A DNA stretch of 64,000 nucleotides. Origin: Bacillus sp. AFS088145. GTDB taxonomy: Bacteria; Bacillota; Bacilli; Bacillales; Bacillaceae_G. The DNA lies in contig NZ_NUUX01000002.1 in the NCBI RefSeq assembly GCF_002564465.1, positions 62,001-126,000 of the forward strand, read 5' to 3'. Position numbers and translations under genes: made by a program. Of the stretch, positions 29,745 through 37,535 are shown one piece after another (the stretch's first letter is position 1; the number at the start of each line of letters is the position of its first letter). The notes under the pieces were generated by a model that was not told where the DNA came from, made no database searches, and saw only the letters and a list, made by a program, of their open reading frames with translations.

Positions 29745-30701
29745 ATGATTATTCGATTTGGATATGTATCACATGCATTATCATTATATAATTGTTCACC
29801 TGCAAAAACTCTTACATTTACTCGTTATAAAGCCCTTAATCAGGAAGAACGTTTAGAGAAATTAATTTATGTTACATCACAAAATATCGAAAATACGTCT
29901 AGAGCACTTCATTACAATGTGGGACAACAAATTCCTTTATATAGAATGTCCTCTTCAATGGTCCCTTTGGCGACTCATCCAGATGTAGAATTTGATTATA
30001 TAAATATTTTTCACAAACAATTTAAAGAAATAGGTGATTTTATCAAGAAGCATGAATTAAGAGTTAGTTTTCATCCTAACCAATTCACGCTTTTTACAAG
30101 TGATAAACCTCATATTACTGATAATGCTGTGATTGATATGGAATACCATTATAAAGTTCTTGAAGCAATGGGTATTTCAGACCAAAGCGTCATTAATATA
30201 CATATTGGAGGAGCGTATGGAAATAAAGAGCTTGCGATTCAACGCTTTTATGAAAATATAAAAAAGCTCCCTACTCACATTAAAAAACAAATGACGTTAG
30301 AAAATGACGATAAAACGTATAATACAACTGAAACACTAATGGTTTGTAAAGACGAAGGTATTCCGCTCATATTTGACTATCATCATCATATGGCAAACTT
30401 ATGTGAAGAACCTTTAGAGAAATTATTACCCCTTATATTTTCTACTTGGGAGCATACATATTTGAAGCCTAAAATTCATATTTCATCTCCGAAATCCGAT
30501 AAAGAGTTTAGATCACATTCAGATTTAATTGATCTTGATTTTATTAAGCCCTTTTTTGACATCGTCAGATCAATTGGAAGTGATATCGATATAATGATTG
30601 AATCGAAAAAAAAGGATTTAGCTCTATTACAATTAATGGAAGATATAGCGAAATGGAGAGGTTATAAGCGAATAAGTGGTGGTATGATCGAAGTTACTTA
30701 A
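29745..30701 (+). CDS. uvsE: UV DNA damage endonuclease UvsE (YwjD)
   Basis: TIM-barrel endonuclease that nicks DNA 5' of cyclobutane dimers and 6-4 photoproducts, an alternative to UvrABC. The metal-site segments [11 protein letters not shown] (near residue 105), [22 protein letters not shown] (near 185), FDYHHHM and the late [15 protein letters not shown] are all present. 318 residues is close to the B. subtilis protein. AGAGGTG lies eight bases before the ATG, and the gene is probably co-transcribed with ywjE. UvsE is common in spore formers and Deinococcus. Confidence 0.95.
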   Translation: MIIRFGYVSHALSLYNCSPAKTLTFTRYKALNQEERLEKLIYVTSQNIENTSRALHYNVGQQIPLYRMSSSMVPLATHPDVEFDYINIFHKQFKEIGDFIKKHELRVSFHPNQFTLFTSDKPHITDNAVIDMEYHYKVLEAMGISDQSVINIHIGGAYGNKELAIQRFYENIKKLPTHIKKQMTLENDDKTYNTTETLMVCKDEGIPLIFDYHHHMANLCEEPLEKLLPLIFSTWEHTYLKPKIHISSPKSDKEFRSHSDLIDLDFIKPFFDIVRSIGSDIDIMIESKKKDLALLQLMEDIAKWRGYKRISGGMIEVT

Positions 30702-30954
30702 AGTTGAGTACCAAAGACATAACAGATGGAAATAAAGAGGTCATGATAGCATTTAAAAAGTTCATTTATACTTACGTAGCCCTTTAGGAAGTTTAACTTA
30801 CCTTGAGGGTTTTTTTTGGCTTTAAAGTCGGTCATGGTAGAGCTACCAATGTATTCATAAAGATTGATCATGGTGTATTGAAGGTTATTCATGAGCATTT
30901 GAGCAGTATTTCCTAAGCCTTTATTCTTTCATGGGGTTAGTATTGTTATTTATA

Positions 30955-30990
30955 TAAAAAACACTCAGATTATTAATCTGAGTGTTTTTC
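30955..30990. terminator. Terminator overlapping the last codons of rsgI
   Basis: ACACTCAGATT (30961-30971) and AATCTGAGTGT (30975-30985) form a perfect 11-bp stem extended by A and T runs to about 16 bp. The upstream arm on the minus strand encodes the last residues of RsgI and its stop. It could also stop transcription coming from uvsE. Confidence 0.88.
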
Positions 30991-32046
30991 ATTACCATTT
31001 TGCCAACCATTATTGTACTTGTTCTCGTTTTGATTGTTTTTATAACGATTATTGCATCCATGGCAGCTTTCTTTATTTCCATTTCTTCCTTGATCATTAT
31101 TACTTCTTCTTAATTCGCGGTCATCATTATAGTCATTTTTTTTTTTGTCTTGATGCTTTTCATAGTTGTTGTATTGTTTCTTTTGATTTTGATTCGATGA
31201 TTCATGGTGTTCATTTTGATTTTTATGATTCCATTGACCCTGTTTATTTCCCCAGTGCTCATCTTGATGTCTATTGTTCTGAACTTCTTTAGAATGACCA
31301 TTATCATTATTTTTTTCTTGTTCGATTGTAGGTGACTTTAAACTAGATTTATCTTTGTTATTGGTTTCGCCTTTTGTCACTTTCGTTGTTGTATTAGAAT
31401 TAAAACTTTTTTCTTGTTTATTTTGATTTTGGCTATGATTTTGAGTTTTAACCTTTGGCTGATCTAGTTCCTTAGAATTTGGGACATTAATATGATTATT
31501 ACTATCTTGAATATCCTTCAATTCATGATTTAGTTCACTTTGTTTATTTTCAAATTCTTTTTTCATCTCACCAGTTAATTTGATTGTCTCATCTGGTTCA
31601 ATTACTTTAGATTTCTCCATTTCATCAACTAAATCATCCATAACTAAATGTAGGGGCTCATTTTTCCAGTTATCCATTTTGTCGATCAATTGTTTACCTT
31701 GTTCATTGTGACCCTTTAATGCAATGACCTTTAACTGTTTGTCCAATATTAAAGATACCTTTGCCTCTGAGTTAATCGTAACCTTCCCTGCTGCCAATGC
31801 TTCATTGTTGTTCAAATTTACAAATATAAAAGAAAAAAGAATTAATCCACTCGCAATTACGACAGGTATCAATTTAGGGATGCTCAATTTCATTTTTTTA
31901 TTTAAAATGATTGCATTATTAGGGAACTGAATTTCTTCACCGATTGAATAGGATGACAATAATTTTTTACATTTTAAGTATTCTCCGTTAGCAGTTAGTA
32001 CAACTAAGGAAGAATGATTAACTTTTAATACAATACCATTGTTCAT
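30973..32046 (-). CDS. rsgI: Anti-sigma factor RsgI
   Basis: Membrane-spanning anti-sigma factor for SigI. Residues 1-50 form the RsgI N domain (GIVLKVNHSSLVVLTANGEYL) that binds SigI in the cytoplasm; one membrane helix covers about 59-77; the extracellular part begins NNNEALAAGKVTINSEAKVSLILD, the conserved periplasmic sensor region. From about residue 180 the protein is a disordered tail extremely rich in Asn, Gln, His and Lys, with an isolated SCHGC. It starts two bases after the sigI stop with GGGGG eight bases upstream. No carbohydrate-binding module is present, unlike clostridial RsgI proteins. The terminator hairpin overlaps its last codons. Confidence 0.93.
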   Translation of the reverse strand: MNNGIVLKVNHSSLVVLTANGEYLKCKKLLSSYSIGEEIQFPNNAIILNKKMKLSIPKLIPVVIASGLILFSFIFVNLNNNEALAAGKVTINSEAKVSLILDKQLKVIALKGHNEQGKQLIDKMDNWKNEPLHLVMDDLVDEMEKSKVIEPDETIKLTGEMKKEFENKQSELNHELKDIQDSNNHINVPNSKELDQPKVKTQNHSQNQNKQEKSFNSNTTTKVTKGETNNKDKSSLKSPTIEQEKNNDNGHSKEVQNNRHQDEHWGNKQGQWNHKNQNEHHESSNQNQKKQYNNYEKHQDKKKNDYNDDRELRRSNNDQGRNGNKESCHGCNNRYKNNQNENKYNNGWQNGNEKHSD

Positions 32047-32048
32047 CT

Positions 32049-32777
32049 TCAGTTCCCCCTTTTTAAATAGTTTTTTAAATAAATATATTCATTGACGCTA
32101 ATGATACTCATGGCAATTATATATTTTCTATGTTTTTCTAGCGATTTTCGACTTATATTAACTTTAGTTTCTAATTTTTTCATCGGTAATTTTTTCTTTT
32201 TATATAGAAAAGTTAACATTTCTTCATCAGATGTAACAAGGTCTACAACTGAAAAAATATGCTCCCTTGTATCTTCATGTTTAGGCGAAACCTCTACTAA
32301 AGTTTCTAATGAAATTCCAAATTGTTTAAGCATCTCACTGAAATGTATAATTTCTTCTTTACGGTTTATTTCATCAAAGTTTTTTATATAAGAGCTATAC
32401 ACATGGTCATCATATTGTTTATGTATATCATCTGAACCGGTTAGTTCTGAGGTCAACGATTGGTATTTAGATTCCTTCCGAAAGAAATCGATTAATTCTC
32501 GTTTTATGATCAATTTAGCAAAAGATAGAAATGAAGCACCTTTTTTATATGAATATAATTTAATAGCTTCATGAAAAGCATTTAAGCCGATACTAAATTC
32601 ATCTTCTTGATTAGTAATATATCTTCCACAAATAGTGGAAACAGTTTTGTTTATAAAAGGAGTATATTGAACTATAAAATCATCTAGTTCTTTTGATGAA
32701 GACTGTTGTATTGTTAATACAATATCTTCAATTTTTTCTTTTCTTTTATAAAGCGTCTGAAAAATTGTAAGTAACAA
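32049..32777 (-). CDS. sigI: RNA polymerase sigma factor SigI
   Basis: Sigma-70-like factor of the heat- and cell-wall-stress SigI group. The region 2 signature EDEFSIGLNAFHEAIKLYSYKKGASFLSFAKLIIKRELIDFFRKE matches the family almost residue for residue and is followed by a poorly conserved middle and the C-terminal helix-turn-helix (KLETKVNISRKSLEKHRKYIIAMSII). The start is inferred to be TTG 32777, eight bases after GAAAGGAG; the TTG at 32795 overlaps that Shine-Dalgarno. It forms an operon with rsgI. No SigI-type promoter was seen right before it, but one precedes the upstream DUF5667 gene, and the gap holds only a hairpin. Confidence 0.92.
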   Translation of the reverse strand: MLLTIFQTLYKRKEKIEDIVLTIQQSSSKELDDFIVQYTPFINKTVSTICGRYITNQEDEFSIGLNAFHEAIKLYSYKKGASFLSFAKLIIKRELIDFFRKESKYQSLTSELTGSDDIHKQYDDHVYSSYIKNFDEINRKEEIIHFSEMLKQFGISLETLVEVSPKHEDTREHIFSVVDLVTSDEEMLTFLYKKKKLPMKKLETKVNISRKSLEKHRKYIIAMSIISVNEYIYLKNYLKRGN

Positions 32778-32825
32778 GACCCCATCTCCTTTCAAAAGAG
32801 GATTGCTTAACCATTAAAACTTAAA

Positions 32826-32863
32826 GGCGCCTCCACTCATAATCAAATGAATGTATGAGGCAC
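32826..32863 (-). terminator. Hairpin between the DUF5667 gene and sigI
   Basis: GGTGCCTC and GAGGCGCC (one G-T pair) with inner CATA/TATG pairing form a hairpin followed by TTTAAGTTTT on the minus strand. It may partly terminate the DUF5667 message, leaving read-through into sigI. Confidence 0.6.
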
Positions 32864-32954
32864 CAATAAATTAATCAGTTAAACTTAAGCATATCGCATC
32901 TTATGAAATGTTTCATGTGATTTTTTTTGAAAGGTGAATGGAAATAATTACTTA

Positions 32955-34232
32955 TTACTTTTTACCATGTCCATTTCCATGGTTTTCACCTTGGCTATTT
33001 GAATTCTCATTTTTTTTCCACTCTTGCTTTTCATTTACCTTATGGTTTCCACGGTTTTCATGTTCACCTTGATTTCTATGGTTTGTACCATTTTCGTGCT
33101 TTACTACGTGTTTTTCTTCATGTTTTACTTCATGTTTTTCTTCATGCTTTACTACATGTTTTTCTTCATTTTCAATTTTTACTTTTTTTACTTTAGCTGG
33201 TTTTACTTCTTTTGACTTATGTTGATGTTCTTCCTTATGCTCTACTGTTACAGGTTTTGTAGCAACTTCAGCAGCATCATTTTTGTCATCATTTTCACCT
33301 TGATCATCTTCATTAACATTTTTCACGTCTGTGTCATTTACGTCTTCAATTTTAGTCACTGTTGTAATAACTTCTGGAGTAGCTGATTGATCTGTAGTTG
33401 CATCAGGGTATTGAACTGTAATAACTGGTTTTAAAGCCGTTGAATCCTGTTCTGTATGCTTTAAGACTTTTTCTAATCTTTCGGAAATTTTGTTAAAGCT
33501 CTTTTCAATATTTTTAGCAATCGCAGCTTTTGCTTTTGGATTTTTAACTTGATCTAAAACATTTGCTAAAACAAGTAAATTGTTATTTAAATGATGTTGA
33601 ATTTTTGCAATTTCTTTTTGCTCTTTTGTTAATTTTTGTTTTTCATGTTTGTCTGTTTCAGCTTTTTCTTGATCTTCTTTTTCTGTTTCTTGTTTGTCTG
33701 TTTCAGCTTTTTCTTGATCTTCTTTTTCTACTTCTTGTTTATCTGTATCTTGCTTGTCAGTCTCAACTTTTTCTGTGTCTTCTTTTTCTACTTCAGTTGA
33801 ATCTTCTGCTGGTTTCGTAGTAACAGTACCTTCTGTTGTTGTTTCTGAAGTCGTTGGTTCAGTAACAGTTGGAAGTTTCCCATCAAGTTGACCTTGAGCA
33901 TTATCCATTTGACTTAAAGCTTCTTTTAATGTTTCTTTTGCTAAATCTTCTTTGCCTTCTTTAATCAATTCTCTTGCTTCATGAATGCGTTCTTGAGCAA
34001 ATTGTGCTAAAAGTTCTGCTTCTTTAACTTTGTCTGTTGTTAGTAACAGTTGAATTTTTTCTACTGTTGTTTTTACAAAATAGAAGAAATCGCCTTTAAC
34101 TAATGCAGGTGCTTCTTCCTTTTGGTCAGTTGGTGAAACTGTATCATTTTCAGCAGCAAGTACTGAACTAGAGAATCCTAACTGAGATAATAAAAGTGCT
34201 GTAGCAGTCGTATGTACTAATAATTTTTTCAT
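32955..34232 (-). CDS. Secreted DUF5667 domain protein with repetitive charged tail
   Basis: 425-residue exported protein of unknown function. Signal peptide: MKKLLVHTTATALLLSQ..., cleavage near SSVLA-AEN. The DUF5667 domain (about residues 40-115: FYFVKTTVEKIQLLLTTDKV, ELLAQFAQERIHEARELI) is followed by a Glu/Lys/Asp/Thr repeat region, a helical segment around 210-260 and a C-terminal tail made of KHEEKH-type repeats and Asn/His/Gly-rich sequence. ATG 34232 has AAAGGGG nine bases upstream. It has a SigI-like promoter 50 bases before the start and lies just upstream of sigI-rsgI, so it probably belongs to the SigI regulon and acts at the cell envelope. Confidence 0.85.
   Translation of the reverse strand: MKKLLVHTTATALLLSQLGFSSSVLAAENDTVSPTDQKEEAPALVKGDFFYFVKTTVEKIQLLLTTDKVKEAELLAQFAQERIHEARELIKEGKEDLAKETLKEALSQMDNAQGQLDGKLPTVTEPTTSETTTEGTVTTKPAEDSTEVEKEDTEKVETDKQDTDKQEVEKEDQEKAETDKQETEKEDQEKAETDKHEKQKLTKEQKEIAKIQHHLNNNLLVLANVLDQVKNPKAKAAIAKNIEKSFNKISERLEKVLKHTEQDSTALKPVITVQYPDATTDQSATPEVITTVTKIEDVNDTDVKNVNEDDQGENDDKNDAAEVATKPVTVEHKEEHQHKSKEVKPAKVKKVKIENEEKHVVKHEEKHEVKHEEKHVVKHENGTNHRNQGEHENRGNHKVNEKQEWKKNENSNSQGENHGNGHGKK
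33097..33168 (-). repeat. Three 24-bp tandem repeats within the DUF5667 gene
   Basis: Units at 33097-33120, 33121-33144 and 33145-33168 differ at a few bases and encode EEKHVVKH or EEKHEVKH. They are in frame and could change in number by slippage. Confidence 0.85.
33656..33745 (-). repeat. Two 45-bp direct repeats within the DUF5667 gene
   Basis: Units 33656-33700 and 33701-33745 are nearly identical and encode TDKQ-E(T/V)EKEDQEKAE-type 15-residue repeats; a third, decayed unit follows at higher coordinates. Confidence 0.85.
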
Positions 34233-34282
34233 TAATTTTTTCCCCTTTGTAAAAGTTTCTTTATTTATTCTCACTATAACTA

Positions 34283-34311
34283 TTCGTAAAGAATTTCATT
34301 TTTTAGGGGGT
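34283..34311 (-). promoter_or_regulatory. SigI-type promoter of the DUF5667 gene
   Basis: On the minus strand ACCCCC (34311-34306), a 19-base spacer and CGAA (34286-34283) match the -35 and -10 elements reported for B. subtilis SigI promoters. The -10 lies about 50 bases before the start codon. Confidence 0.6.
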
Positions 34312-34450
34312 CATTTTAAAAAAAATGTAAAAAATTAATAAAAAAATGGTGAAACTTGTTATTTTTCCCTATTTACCGACAAAGTTGTATAAAATAACTT
34401 ACTAAAAAAATACAAAATAATACTTTGGAAATTTGATTACGTTAACAAAA

Positions 34451-34483
34451 AAGTACCATACCCTAAATTAGGGTATGGTACTT
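34451..34483 (-). terminator. Strong terminator of ywiB-argS
   Basis: Two 16-base arms (34451-34466 and 34468-34483) are exact complements, AAGTACCATACCCTAA on both strands, followed on the minus strand by TTTTTTGTTAACG. Confidence 0.9.
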
Positions 34484-34515
34484 AGTGTGTAGACAAAGTT
34501 CAAAAAATTTGATTA

Positions 34516-34549
34516 TCAGACTGATTGCAAGCGTTTGTCAACAGTCTGA
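34516..34549 (-). repeat. 34-bp repeated hairpin element, copy 1 (after argS)
   Basis: Ends TCAGACTG and CAGTCTGA are perfect inverted repeats around an 18-base core. The whole 34 bases are identical, read from the minus strand, to 46685-46718. In both places the element begins within about 30 bases after a stop codon, in the same direction as the gene, and is followed by a T-rich stretch and ACTTTGTCTA. Confidence 0.88.
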
Positions 34550-34553
34550 TTAC

Positions 34554-36224
34554 TTACATTTTTTCTGGTGCAGAAACTCCAACTAAAGCTAATGCATTTT
34601 GTAATGTAACTTGAACTGCTTTCATTAAAGCCAATCTAGCCATTGATTTTTCAACATTTTCAGCATCTAACACTTTTTCTGCATTATAGAAGCTGTGGAA
34701 TGTACCCGCTAATTCAAATACATAGTTTGTAATATGATGAGGAGTACGTTTTGAAGCAGCTAATGAAACCGCTTCTGGGAATTCTCCTAATTTCTTTAAT
34801 AACTCATATTCTTTTTCAGACGAAACAAGGCTGTAATCAGCTTCTCCATTGTAAACAATACCCATTTCTTCTCCTTGACGAAGAATACTACAAACACGAG
34901 CGTGAGCGTATTGTGAATAATACACAGGGTTTTCATTTGATTTAGAAACAGCTAAGTCCATATCAAAGTCTAAATGTGAGTCACAACCGCGCATTGCAAA
35001 GAAGTAACGAGTTGCGTCAGTACCTACTTCTTCCATTAAATCACGTAACGTTACAGCTTTACCTGTACGTTTACTCATTTTAACTTTTTCACCATCTTGA
35101 TATAATTGAACCATTTGGATAATTTCTACTTCTAGCGTATCAGCATTATATCCTAATGCTTGAATTGCTGCTTTCATTCGAGGAATATATCCGTGATGGT
35201 CAGCCCCAAGAATATCAATTAATTTATCTGCACCACGACTAAGCTTGTCTCGGTGGTAAGCGATATCCGGAGTTAAATAAGTATAAGAGCCATCGCTTTT
35301 AATTAGTACACGGTTTTTGTCATCTCCATATGTTGTAGAACGGAACCAAGTCGCTCCTTCTTCTTCATATGTTTCACCACGTTGTTTTAAATCATCAAGA
35401 GCCTCTAAAACTTTGCCATTTTGATATAATGAAGTTTCTGAATACCATACATCAAATTCCACTCTGAAATTACGTAGATCTCGTTGTAGTTTTTCCATTT
35501 CTAATTTTAAACCGTACTCACGGAAGAACTTGTAACGAGACTCTTCTGGTTCATTCACATAACGGTCACCGAATTCAGCAGCTAAAGTTTTACCAATTTC
35601 AATAATGTCTGAGCCATGATAGCCATCTGCTGGCATTTCTTTATCCATTCCAAGTGCTTGCATATATCGAGCTTCTACTGAAAATGTTAAATTATTAATT
35701 TGGTTTCCAGCATCATTAATATAATATTCACGAGTTACTTCATAACCTGCTTTATTTAAAATATTGCATAATGAATCTCCAAATGCAGCTCCACGAGCAT
35801 GACCTAAATGTAAATCTCCAGTCGGATTTGCTGAAACAAATTCAACTAAAATCTTTTCACCGTTACCAAAGTTTGTTTGGCCATATTCATTTCCCGATTT
35901 AATAATCGTTGGAATTAAATCAGTAAGATAACTATTATCCATATAAAAATTAATGAAACCTGGCCCAGCAATTTCTACTTTTTGAATGCTTGCTTTACTT
36001 TGGTCAAAAGAATTAATTAACTCCTCTGCAATCATTCTAGGAGCCTTTTTAGCAACACGTGCTAATTGCATTGCCATATTTGTTGAAAAATCTCCGTGCG
36101 CTTTATCTTTTGGTGTTTCTAATACGACTTGTGGTAATTGTTCCTCCGTTGCTAATCCTGCTTTTAATACAGCAGCTTCGATTTCATTTTTCAAACGACT
36201 TTTCACTTGTTCTAATGTATTCAT
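34554..36224 (-). CDS. argS: Arginyl-tRNA synthetase
   Basis: Class Ia synthetase charging tRNA-Arg. The Arg-tRNA-synthetase N-terminal domain occupies residues 1-110. The HIGH-type motif reads [20 protein letters not shown] and the KMSKS-type motif [13 protein letters not shown]; the C-terminal DALR domain starts near residue 440. 556 residues is typical for Bacillus. AAGGAGG lies before the ATG, and the start overlaps the ywiB stop by four bases (ATGA), so the two genes are coupled. Two hairpins follow the stop. Confidence 0.97.
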   Translation of the reverse strand: MNTLEQVKSRLKNEIEAAVLKAGLATEEQLPQVVLETPKDKAHGDFSTNMAMQLARVAKKAPRMIAEELINSFDQSKASIQKVEIAGPGFINFYMDNSYLTDLIPTIIKSGNEYGQTNFGNGEKILVEFVSANPTGDLHLGHARGAAFGDSLCNILNKAGYEVTREYYINDAGNQINNLTFSVEARYMQALGMDKEMPADGYHGSDIIEIGKTLAAEFGDRYVNEPEESRYKFFREYGLKLEMEKLQRDLRNFRVEFDVWYSETSLYQNGKVLEALDDLKQRGETYEEEGATWFRSTTYGDDKNRVLIKSDGSYTYLTPDIAYHRDKLSRGADKLIDILGADHHGYIPRMKAAIQALGYNADTLEVEIIQMVQLYQDGEKVKMSKRTGKAVTLRDLMEEVGTDATRYFFAMRGCDSHLDFDMDLAVSKSNENPVYYSQYAHARVCSILRQGEEMGIVYNGEADYSLVSSEKEYELLKKLGEFPEAVSLAASKRTPHHITNYVFELAGTFHSFYNAEKVLDAENVEKSMARLALMKAVQVTLQNALALVGVSAPEKM

Positions 36225-36658
36225 ATCGTTGCCTCCTTAATTGATACTGTAATGTTATACGATCCAGCATTTTCATCTCCTACGAATAACTTATATCCTA
36301 ATTGAAGTACCCCTTTTAAAGGTCCTTCAGATACTAGAAATTGTAGTTTTTTTGTATATGCCTTAGTTTGAAATACGCCTAATTCATTAGAGAAAGTACC
36401 TTCAGTTGTTTCATTTACTCTGTATTGATGACGCATCATAACTCCGCCATTACGAATAATTGTTACTTCCCCTTTACCTATTTTCATAGTAGCCTTTACT
36501 TTTCGATCCTCGTGATTTTCATCAAATAATAAATATGAAACATCATCTTTTTTATAATATAGGCCATTTGCTTGAAAACTGATTTTATCACGCCCGTGTG
36601 GATCTTTTATCAAAGTCTCAAAGTCAATTGAGACAGGTATGCCTTGTTGTCCTTTCAC
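36221..36658 (-). CDS. ywiB: DUF1934 family beta-barrel protein YwiB
   Basis: Small protein of the YwiB/DUF1934 family, predicted lipocalin-like beta barrel (alternating strands such as [25 protein letters not shown] and [19 protein letters not shown]). Function unknown. The frame opens with ATG at 36682 without a Shine-Dalgarno; GTG 36658 has AAAAGGA nine bases upstream and gives the B. subtilis-like N-terminus, so I prefer it (145 residues), but the ATG is possible. It is the first gene of the ywiB-argS unit. Confidence 0.85.
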   Translation of the reverse strand: MKGQQGIPVSIDFETLIKDPHGRDKISFQANGLYYKKDDVSYLLFDENHEDRKVKATMKIGKGEVTIIRNGGVMMRHQYRVNETTEGTFSNELGVFQTKAYTKKLQFLVSEGPLKGVLQLGYKLFVGDENAGSYNITVSIKEATI

Positions 36659-36682
36659 TTTTACACGTCCTTTTCTCCCCAT

Positions 36683-37163
36683 GAACGTAACGAATCACAT
36701 CCAAAAATCATCTTTTCCCATTTTAGCATAATCTAATAAAAAAAATAAAATAGGTAACAAAAAAAATTGTGAAAAATATTCATTAAAGTGAACGAAATTA
36801 GATGGCTTTCAAAAAAATTGGTGTACTTTCTTGTTTCTAAAATATTTCATAGGGCTTTCTTTACATAATACCCGTAGCTTCGTTCTTTATAATGATGAAT
36901 TTAATCCATTAAATATGTGTGAACAATTTAATGAAAGATCATCATGAAGAAATAGATCATTAAGAATGGCAATAATCGGCCATATTTATATCGGTTCACC
37001 AAATCTAAAAATGCAGGAACTATTACTCAAACGTTATCCAATTTCAATTGCATCAACGTACTGACAAAATAATCTTGCCGTGAAAGTAAGGTGGATTTTT
37101 TGTTTTCAATTGAAAACTGTTTGTGAGACAATAAAGAACATATGGAGAATAAAAGGGGATTTT
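36683..37163. other. 481-bp region upstream of ywiB and the small membrane gene
   Basis: The region is AT-rich and contains the divergent promoters. Its only coding-like stretch is a 32-codon frame at 36966-37064, listed separately. No repeat or RNA element was recognised. Confidence 0.5.
36966..37064 (+). pseudogene. Possible gene remnant, 32 codons
   Basis: The frame encodes a 32-residue peptide beginning MAIIGHIYIGSPNLKMQELL. It looks protein-like, but no Shine-Dalgarno precedes it and a stop lies six codons upstream in frame. It may be the tail of a decayed gene; I do not recognise the family. Confidence 0.2.
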
Positions 37164-37418
37164 ATGAAAACAATCGCACAACTATCATCTAGCAAACTAT
37201 TTTTCATTGGACTAGGCATTGGAATTATTTCGTTATCGAGTATTTTTCTCATTTATTTGTACGCCTTTTTCGTGCCATTCGTTGTTGGACTAATTTTGTG
37301 GTTTATTTTCAAACGAAAAGCGATCATGTTCGGCAGTTTTACAGCAGCACTAATCGGATTACTCGCACTTATCGGCTTCATCGTTTATCTGATGATGTTC
37401 GGTCATTTCGGACCATGA
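37164..37418 (+). CDS. Small hypothetical membrane protein
   Basis: 84-residue protein with a short hydrophilic start (MKTIAQLSSSKLFF) and two to three membrane helices (about residues 11-46 and 56-80), ending FGHFGP. I do not recognise a family. AAAGGGGA precedes the ATG and a clear terminator follows. Its codons include more G/C in third positions than neighbouring genes (for example the stretch around 37320-37385), which may mark it as recently acquired; with so short a gene this is weak evidence. Confidence 0.6.
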   Translation: MKTIAQLSSSKLFFIGLGIGIISLSSIFLIYLYAFFVPFVVGLILWFIFKRKAIMFGSFTAALIGLLALIGFIVYLMMFGHFGP

Positions 37419-37419
37419 A

Positions 37420-37446
37420 AACCAGCTCGTAAAGGGCTGGCTTTTG
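37420..37446 (+). terminator. Terminator of the small membrane gene
   Basis: CCAGC and GCTGG form a stem with a nine-base loop, followed by CTTTTGTTTG. Confidence 0.65.
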
Positions 37447-37468
37447 TTTGTTTATATTAAAAAAAACA

Positions 37469-37506
37469 AAAAAACCGCCAGGAATACGTAATTCCTAGCG
37501 GGTTTT
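37469..37506 (-). terminator. Terminator of the MFS gene
   Basis: On the minus strand a stem of about 14 bp (ATTCCT/AGGAAT inner, CCCGC/GCGG outer with a bulge) is flanked by A and T runs. Confidence 0.75.
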
Positions 37507-37535
37507 CACCATTTATCGAGAAAAACCCGATAATA

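Larger units (their letters stand above)
34233..34553. other. 321-bp region between the DUF5667 gene and argS
   Basis: The stretch contains no gene. It holds the SigI-like promoter (34283-34311), the strong argS terminator (34451-34483) and one copy of a 34-bp repeated hairpin (34516-34549). Confidence 0.8.

Noticed and set aside
30698-30898. Minus-strand 66-codon frame after uvsE
   Set aside because: No Shine-Dalgarno, no recognisable family, overlaps the uvsE stop and has unusual composition; treated as chance.
32778-32954. SigI autoregulatory promoter directly before sigI
   Set aside because: No ACCCCC or CGAA pair at suitable spacing lies in this gap.
33097-33168. Regularly spaced repeats as a CRISPR array
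   Set aside because: The repeats are directly adjacent without spacers, in frame inside a gene, and no cas genes are present.
33024-33820. Plus-strand Phe/Leu-rich frames that look like membrane proteins
   Set aside because: They are antisense shadows of the Lys/Glu/His repeats of the DUF5667 gene.
36683-36800. T-box leader for ywiB-argS
   Set aside because: No AGGGTGGNACCGCG T-box sequence and no terminator before ywiB.
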